Assembly (NCBI GenBank): GCA_950022295.1
Contig: OX465600.1
Location: forward strand, 292,251,782 to 292,315,781
Length of the DNA stretch: 64,000 nt
Direction of reading: 5' to 3'
Source: Bromus sterilis
Taxonomy: Eukaryota > Streptophyta > Magnoliopsida > Poales > Poaceae
In this document: positions 57,440 to 64,000 of the stretch, piece after piece
Layout: every line of letters starts with the position of its first letter
Numbering within the stretch: the stretch's first letter is position 1
The notes under the pieces: model-generated
Databases searched by the model: none
What the model saw: only the letters and a program-made list of their open reading frames with translations
Told to the model about the DNA's origin: nothing
Position numbers and translations under genes: made by a program

Positions 57440-58508
57440 TATGATATCCCACGTGAGATGTTAAATCTGTTGAATTGCCATCCCAACCTTGAATTCCTTG
57501 AAAATCCTTTCACCCATGAGGAGATTGATGGCATTATCAAAATTCTTCCTTCCAATAAGGCTACATGGCTAGATGGTTTTAATACTCACTTCATCAAGAA
57601 ATGTTGGAGCATTATTAGGAAAGATTTTCAAGATTTGTGTCAGCAGTTCTACTCTGGTGATCTCAATCTTCAGAGTATCAACAATTCTTTTATCACCTTA
57701 ATCCCCAAAGAGGTTGGTGCTACTTTTTTTACTGATTAAAGGCCAGTTTCACTCTTGAGATGTCCCATCAAGATCCTCACCAACATGTTGGCAAACATAT
57801 TAGACGTTGTCATTATGGAACTGATTCATCTTACCCATGGTTTTATTAAACCCAGTTCCATTCATGATTGATTTGCTTAGGCCAATGAGTATTATATCAA
57901 TGCAACAAAACAAAGAAGGCTACTCTGGTTCTAAAACTGGATTTTGAGAAAGCTTTGATAAATTGAGCATGGTATGGTCTTAGAAATAATGAAGAGGACA
58001 TGTTTTGGTGATAATTATGGTGCAATTGGATAGCTCAAATTCTAGGCTCTGGTACATATGCAGCACTTCTTAACTCTGCCACTGGAAACAATTTTAAATG
58101 TAGGAGAGGGGTGAGGAAGGGCAATCGCTAATCACCATTAATTTTTGTCCTGGTTGCTAACCTTCTTCAAACTATTCTTAATGATGCCATGCAGAGAAAT
58201 TTGTTACAAAAACCTATTCACCTACAGAATTTTCCTAACTTCCCAATTGTGGAATATGTTGACGGTCCCTTGATCATCATGCCTACCTGTCCCATTCAAC
58301 TTGCACAAATTATGGCCCTGATTGAGGTTTTCTAAAGCATCTTGTCATAAGGTTAATTATGATAAGTACAACATTACCCCTAATCCCCTATCAATACTAA
58401 TGATGTTGAAACTCAAGGGTTGTCTAAGCATTTTATGAACACCATAGAAAGAATTAAAAAAAGGTTGAATGTGTGCTTAGAACACCTAAGCTATGATGGC
58501 AGGCTCCT
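57440..58508 (+). pseudogene. LINE reverse-transcriptase remnant
   Basis: The open frame 57458-57739 reads like the start of a plant LINE RT domain: FTHEEIDGIIKILPSNKATW, DGFNTHFIKKCW, INNSFITLIPK. Beyond its stop the homology continues in broken frames, with LKLDFEKAFD (about 57940) and a late IERIKKRLNV / LSYDGRL piece (about 58445-58505). The YxDD region is not clearly readable. It is cut at 58508 by the Gypsy LTR. Confidence 0.75.
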
Positions 58509-61500
58509 TGTAACACTCTCACTGTCAGTGAACAGTAATCACTGTTACTGTTCATCTGTACTGTTCAAAACTTTTGTTTGATCAACTGGTTCAGTTCAAA
58601 TTCAAATTCTCCTTTGATATTGTTGCAAGCAATGTGAACCATGGACCTTGATCATCATGGATGAAAACAAAGTCCAAGCCATTTGAATTAAAATTCAAAC
58701 AAACCCTAAAATGCCTTTTAGTGATTATTAAAAATATGGTGACAATAAATCTTTTCCAAAAATCTTGGAACCACTTTTATAAAATCCCAAATAATCATTG
58801 GACCATGCCCATGTAATCATTGGTATTTATTGGGCTACTGAAAATTGTAAACAATTAATAACAGTAGCAATTCCAGGCCAATTTCTCATTTAATAATAAA
58901 GTAAATTAGAAAAAGGGTTTAGAAAAACCCTAAACTTTTTGTGGTACTCCAAATATATGTTCTACTAATTATGGAACAATATTTGTATTTAACAAAAATG
59001 CCTAAGCATTTTAAAAAAATGCAAATAAGCAATAACAGAAAAAAGGAATAATAAAAAGAAAAAAGAATAATGAAAACCTAAACCTACGCCTGGGGGCGAA
59101 GCCCACCAGGCCACCTCCTCCTTTTCCCCCTTGGGCTGAGCCCACCCCAGCCCACCCCGCGCCTTCTTCTCCCTCCTGTTCATCCCCTCCCCCCGTGTCA
59201 CCCATCCCGTGGCCAGGGCGCCATGGCCATCGGCGTGGAGGGCATCCGCCGGCTCCCAGCGGCCTACAAGGCCGTGCCCCGCCCCCTCGCGCACGTCGAA
59301 CCCTAGCGCCCCCCTCTCCTCAGATCCCCCGTCTCCCCTTCGTCCCCCACCTCGCCCGACCTCCACAGTGGGCACGACCTCGCTGCCGGCGCGAACAACG
59401 GCGACGACGGGTCAATCCGGCGTGTCCATTGGGCTCGCGGTGGACTTCTCCCTCTCCACGCACGGGCAATCGTCCCGCAACGCCCGGAGCGCGCCGTCCG
59501 GGTCGTCTTCTCCGGCCACGGCCACCCCAACTCCGCCGCCGAATTCGCGAGCTACGGTCGTCCCCGAGCTAGCTGCCCTCCCCCTACACGTGCGTGGTGA
59601 GCTCCACTACGATTCGCCCCATCCCACGCTCGCTCTCGTCGCCTGGAACGCCGCCCCCACTACGCACAGCTCCAGCCGTCGCCTGGCTTCGCGGCGCCGC
59701 CGTTAGGGTAGCTACTGGCCCCCGCCTTGGGCACCAGTGGGTGCGGGGAGCCCTCCCCGTTCGATTCACCCCCCCCCCCTCCCATGTAGTTGGCCGCGCG
59801 GGCTGCTCGCGAAGGACCTCGCCGGCGTTCCCTGGCTCCGCCGTCTTCCATGGCGTGGGCGCCGTGGAGGCTCCCCTCTGTCTCCATGACAGTGGGCCAG
59901 GGCACCCCATTTAATTGCCTGTTAAAAGATAATCAGAGAGATTAGAAAAATAATAATAATAACCCCCCCATGTGACACTTACATGTGGGGCCAACCCCCC
60001 TTAATTAACTCTCTAGTTTAATTAATCTGTTAATTAAATAGATGTCTCAATGACACCTGGCCCCACTGGGTATTTAAGTTATTAAATTTGATTATTAGAT
60101 AACAGGGTATGACATGTGGGTCCCATATGTCAGTTTGACCAGTCAAACTGTTGTGAATAATGTTTCTGTTAATTAATAAAAATAATTTAAAAATGATTTA
60201 GAAAATGATTTAAATTGCTTAAAACTTTAGAAAATCGTAGAAAATAAACCATAGCTCAGATTCAAGAACTTTATACATGAAAGTTGATCAGAAAAATATA
60301 ACGAATACGGATACGCTATCCGTATGTCTACCTCACCCCCCTAACACACCGATCATCGACATTCCCCCCCTCCGGGCTGTCTGTCGATAATTCCCAGTAC
60401 CGATAAAAAGTACCCGGATGAATTTATTCCGAACACGAAAGTTGCTCGGAATAGATCAACTAGCCCGGATACACCCCCTTATGTTTTTCCGGTACCCACG
60501 ACACCTCCGGCTTGAACCCTTCCCCCTCCGGACACCCTGTCCGATAATCACCCGGAGTCGGTAGTTCATCCCCGGATGAATTCCCGCTCCGAGCAACGTG
60601 CATTGCACTGCGTTAGAACACCGTTAACATTTCATCTATCATGTCATGCATATGTTTGCATATTATTGCTGTGTAATTACTGTTTCCTCCCCCCTTAATC
60701 CTCGGTAGACCCCGCTGCTACCGCCGACTACACCGCCGCCGGGTACGACTACTTCGTCGACGACCGTACCCCTACCGTCGAGCTTGCAGGCAAGCAAAGC
60801 CATTCTCTTCCCCAGATTTCGCCTACCTTTCCGTACTTTCTTGCACTAGGCATTGTTACTGCTGCTGCTACGATTACAATCCTATTCAATTGCATAGCCT
60901 GATTTTGTCGCCCCTTGATGTACCTTTCCTTTATCCTACGCTGCCTATTATACTTATGCATATTTCAGCAGTGAGCCCTGCGCATTGTTAGCTAGGACTA
61001 GATAGCAGGACGTGATCACTCAGGGGAGTGAACACGGATACGATATATACAACTGCACAGGTACGGTACAAAGCAGACACCGCCAAAGGCCCCTATCTGG
61101 GTTATGCCTAATCACCTCAAGTGTGAGCTATCAAGGAGTAATCCTTGTACTCCACTCGAGGCTGACTTTGTCTTGCCGCCATAGGGTCCTCAACAGCGGT
61201 TGTCCTGAAAGGTAAGAAAGTCGGACGACCCAACGGTGCCCGCGAGCGGTATATCGTCGGGAACGACAGGGAGGGTACTACCGACGTTACTGGCGTGCTT
61301 GGCCCCTGCTCGTATCTCGCGAGAGTTACCAAACCACGAAAGTCGAGCTCTACCAAGAGCACACGCGAGACAAGGTAAGGAGACGGTTCACCTTGTTGGT
61401 AACCGCAGTGACTTGGTGGGACGACAGGGCGGGCACCGATGTACTGGTGGTCCTGACTGTTGTCGTTGACCGCGGGTCGGTTAAGTCGAGACAACGATAA

Positions 61501-62760
61501 CGGTTGTCACGCAGGTTAATTAAAATGCTAAATGGTTCGGCGGATGACTTGAGAGACCGGTTGGTCTGTTCGCACTACCTACACGTGGGATTACGGTGTG
61601 GGCCCTCCGCGTTGTAGTTTGTCCGAAAGCTCTTCAGACGTCAGCAGTACTGCGGCCTGATCGCCGGGAAGTGGTCTTGTCTTTTGCTGCAGCAGGTGTG
61701 TTTGGATTTGCTTTTGCTTCACCGGCCAGACTCGCACCGTGCAGGAGCGTGCAAGGGTGAGGGACCTAGACCCCTTGGCGCATAGGATATAGTCCGGCGG
61801 ATGGCCTCTCTGTTGAGCCTAGGATGGGCTGCGTCGTGTCGGATAGCCTTGGTGGAGCGTTCCCTAACAAAGTTCACGCCACCCTGGAGATCCGAGCGTG
61901 CAGGCTGAACAGTAGTGCACCCCTGTAGGGAGTTTAATCTATTCGAATAGCCGTGTCCACGGTAACAGGACGCTTTATGCTGAAGCTGGATCTTACCACT
62001 AGAAACTATACTATTAAACTGTATGGTTCTGGGTCTTCTTCCTCGCAGGGAGTCGAGGAGGGGAACTCGGAGGCATTATTATTATTGATAATCATTACAA
62101 CTTATATTATACAATGTTGCAGCAACTTCTGCTTCGTTGTTACTTTATGCTTTATATGAACTGTTGGCTGATTCTTACCTCATGCTGCAAGACATCGTCG
62201 GAAGATGCTAGTCTTCGATAGGCCTAGCTTCTTATCCTTATTCTGATTTCTATATTGCAGTCCACTATATGCAGCCTCTTCTTTCCGTTGATACAATGCA
62301 TAATGCTTAGTAGCGGACGTAAGACTCGCGGGTATACTAGATACTCACCTGCTTTATTTCCTTTACTGTTTTGCCTGATCGGCCGCTGCAGTCGACGTTG
62401 GAGCCCAGGAGCAGGAGTACCCCGGAGGAGGATACTACTACGTCGAGACCCCCGCTGACCAGGACCAGGAGTAGTTTCGGAGGCTCCCAGGCAGGAGGCC
62501 TTGCCTTCTCGATCTGTATCTCTGATGTTATTTGTGCTAGCCTTCTTAAGGCAAAACTTGACTAACTATGTCTGTACTCAGATATTATGGTTTGTATGAC
62601 TTATGTATTCGGGTCCGAGTGACCCCCTTTATTGTAACATATTGGTTTATCCTTTTGTGTTTAGTGTTGTGCTGTGATATTCTCACCGTGGCACCCTAAT
62701 CTCAGCCGTGTACCCTGCGTGTATGATTACTGTACATGGATTGATTTTGGGGGCGTCACA
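58509..62760 (+). mobile_element. 5' LTR (about 4.25 kb) of a Gypsy element
   Basis: Starts TGTAACACTCTCAC at 58509 inside the LINE (preceding 5 bp ctcct) and ends GGGGGCGTCACA at 62760. A primer-binding site follows 3 bp later. Length is almost equal to that of the 23352-29708 solo LTR without its nested insert. It has a GC-rich block (59070-59900), open in several frames on both strands, and the phrase 'agccgtgtccac' at 61950. The right LTR lies outside the window. The many short frames inside are not supported as genes. Confidence 0.8.
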
Positions 62761-62763
62761 AGT

Positions 62764-62775
62764 TGGTATCAGAGC
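62764..62775 (+). other. Primer-binding site of the Gypsy element
   Basis: tggtatcagagc is a perfect match to the initiator-tRNA-Met type site of plant LTR elements. Confidence 0.9.
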
Positions 62776-63415
62776 CGACTGCCTGTAGGAAGCCACCCAA
62801 CCACTACCTGGTCGAAGTTGAGTCTAGACTTTGAAAAACTATTTTGCTAACTTAATGTTTGGCTTACGGGCCCACATCGATGTCACTACGTGTGATATCT
62901 ATGGTGTTAGGATCCTTTTCTCCTTACCTATGCTCTAGGAATCTGCTCTCTTATCCTTGCTGGTAAGTTTTACAAAATCTGACATTAGGATCACGTTCTC
63001 TTGATTCCACCCGGCGTTTTTGGTGCTTCCCCCCATTGATTGAGTCGTGTCGCAGGCGTCGTACGCCAGATCCCAGACCGCGGATCCCATTCTCATTCTG
63101 GGCAGGCCGCGCGTTCTCTGGCATCAACTCCTGTGGCCAACAGTTTTCTTGCGGCGTGATTGACATAGTGGAATCTATGTCGCGTCGTGTAATCCTTACC
63201 GCGGTCTGCGCGCCGCCTAGTGAGTCCTTTTTCCTTAATTTCTACGACGTTACGCTGCCCGATTTTCGATCGACTCTGTGTGTGGATGTGTATTGTCTTA
63301 TATGACTACTCCTATATATCCGCGCCTCCTCTTTGTTGGCGCTTTACCTGTTACTCGTTTCCTGTATCTCGTTAAAATGTTCATCGCTGAAATACCCCTG
63401 TTAAATTCTAGCAGG
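62776..63415 (+). other. Gypsy untranslated leader
   Basis: 640 bp with no supported frame. 'ttctagcag' just before the ATG resembles a splice acceptor, so the leader could be spliced. Confidence 0.5.
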
Positions 63416-64000
63416 ATGGCTGGTCGTGGTGGTCGTGGTCGTGGTGCCAATGATCCACCTCCGCCGCCGGACTACATGGCCGCGATGATGCAGCAGTTTC
63501 AGATGAACCAGGTGTTCATGCAAGGAGTCATAGATCAGCTCCAGAACCAGAATCAGAACCAGAACCAGCACCAGAACCAACCGCCTGTGGTTACTCTGCG
63601 GGATTTCATGCGTCTCAATCCCCCTCTCTTCCACCAGCCAGAGCAGCCGCTGGATGCCGATGATTGGCTTCGTGACATCAACCGTCAGTTGGAGTTCGCT
63701 AATGTGAGCACTGCTGATTATGTGAACTTCGCGTCCTATTTCCTGCGTGGTCCCGCTGCTCAGTGGTGGGACACTTACAAGGGCTCGCTAGTTGAAGGGA
63801 CTGTCGTCACCTGGAATGACTTCAAGACTGCCTTCCGTGCTCGTTATGTCCCCCAGGCGATTATGAACCGTATGAAGGTCGAGTTCCGCAACCTCGTTCA
63901 GGGCAACAAAACTGTCGAGGCATACCAGAGGGAATTCCTCCGCCTCTCCCGCTATGCTGCAAGTGACCTCCCCAATGATGCAAGTAGGCAAGAGAAGTTC
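63416..64000 (+). CDS. Gypsy gag, N-terminal part (runs off the window)
   Basis: Open from ATG 63416 to the window end (195 codons, no stop). It begins MAGRGGRGRGANDPPPPPDY (RGG-like basic start, then prolines) and has a Gln/Asn run (QLQNQNQNQNQHQNQ, about residues 41-55). It then enters the retrotransposon gag domain with the hallmarks LDADDWLRDI, PAAQWWDTY and VTWNDFKTAFRARYVP. The absence of stops or frameshifts, together with an intact primer-binding site, suggests a young insertion. Gag forms the virus-like particle that packages the element RNA; a zinc knuckle and pol are expected further right. Confidence 0.9.
   Translation, partial: MAGRGGRGRGANDPPPPPDYMAAMMQQFQMNQVFMQGVIDQLQNQNQNQNQHQNQPPVVTLRDFMRLNPPLFHQPEQPLDADDWLRDINRQLEFANVSTADYVNFASYFLRGPAAQWWDTYKGSLVEGTVVTWNDFKTAFRARYVPQAIMNRMKVEFRNLVQGNKTVEAYQREFLRLSRYAASDLPNDASRQEKF

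Noticed and set aside
58989..59914. Several open frames of 100-165 codons on both strands
   Set aside because: Same situation inside the 58509-62760 LTR: GC-rich, mutually overlapping, no domain.
63401..63991. Minus-strand frames of 67-77 codons
   Set aside because: Antisense of the open gag frame.

Overview
The window reads as nuclear DNA of a Triticeae grass (wheat, Aegilops, rye or barley type). The reasons are nested Copia and Gypsy LTR retrotransposons with BARE/Angela-type termini, Stowaway, hAT, Mutator, PIF-Harbinger and CACTA-like DNA elements, a Helitron with the grass-type 3' hairpin, and two grass-style genes: a CYP88-like P450 and a CC-NB-LRR locus. There are no bacterial operons and no CRISPR array. 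No family name below was checked against a database.

Layout. 1-5.3 kb: 3' part of a Gypsy element with a broken accessory ORF and its 3' LTR, abutting the cut end of a Mutator (MULE) transposase gene (5.3-6.2 kb). 6.5-9.9 kb: a 176-bp tandem repeat, a small orphan gene (7635-8036, +) and a two-exon GRF zinc-finger/membrane gene (9076-9668, -). 10.9-15.5 kb: two non-autonomous Mutator elements (one with a perfect 9-bp target duplication, one with an internal minisatellite) and a Stowaway. 15.6-31.0 kb: a repeated non-coding segment in three copies (A, B, C); copy C is split by a 4.2-kb Gypsy solo LTR that itself carries a Copia solo LTR. 31.1-33.1 kb: a complete five-exon P450 on the minus strand, the clearest intact host gene. 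33.85-36.92 kb: a Helitron with a near-ideal plant Pol III-type snRNA promoter (USE plus TATA). 37-42.2 kb: nested Stowaways, LINE 3' remnants, tRNA-like SINE pieces, a hAT MITE and a PIF-Harbinger transposase with two lesions. 42.26-48.05 kb: 5' LTR, primer-binding site and gag of a Copia element whose gag holds a solo LTR and is cut off by a third LTR sequence. 50.5-55.7 kb: a rearranged NLR locus, with the coiled-coil exon on the minus strand, the NB-ARC/LRR body on the plus strand, at least two frameshifts, and a duplicated LRR shard. 55.9-58.5 kb: hAT MITEs and a LINE reverse-transcriptase remnant. 58.5-64.0 kb: a young-looking Gypsy element with a 4.25-kb LTR, primer-binding site and the start of an open gag that runs off the window.

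Functionally, only the P450, the GRF gene and the 7635-8036 gene look capable of making intact host-type proteins; the terminal Gypsy gag is also open. The NLR, PIF, MULE, LINE and Copia coding regions are broken or truncated. The most interesting items are the inverted NLR first exon, the snRNA-type promoter inside the Helitron, the orphan gene beside the MULE, and the nested insertions whose target duplications let the order of events be read.
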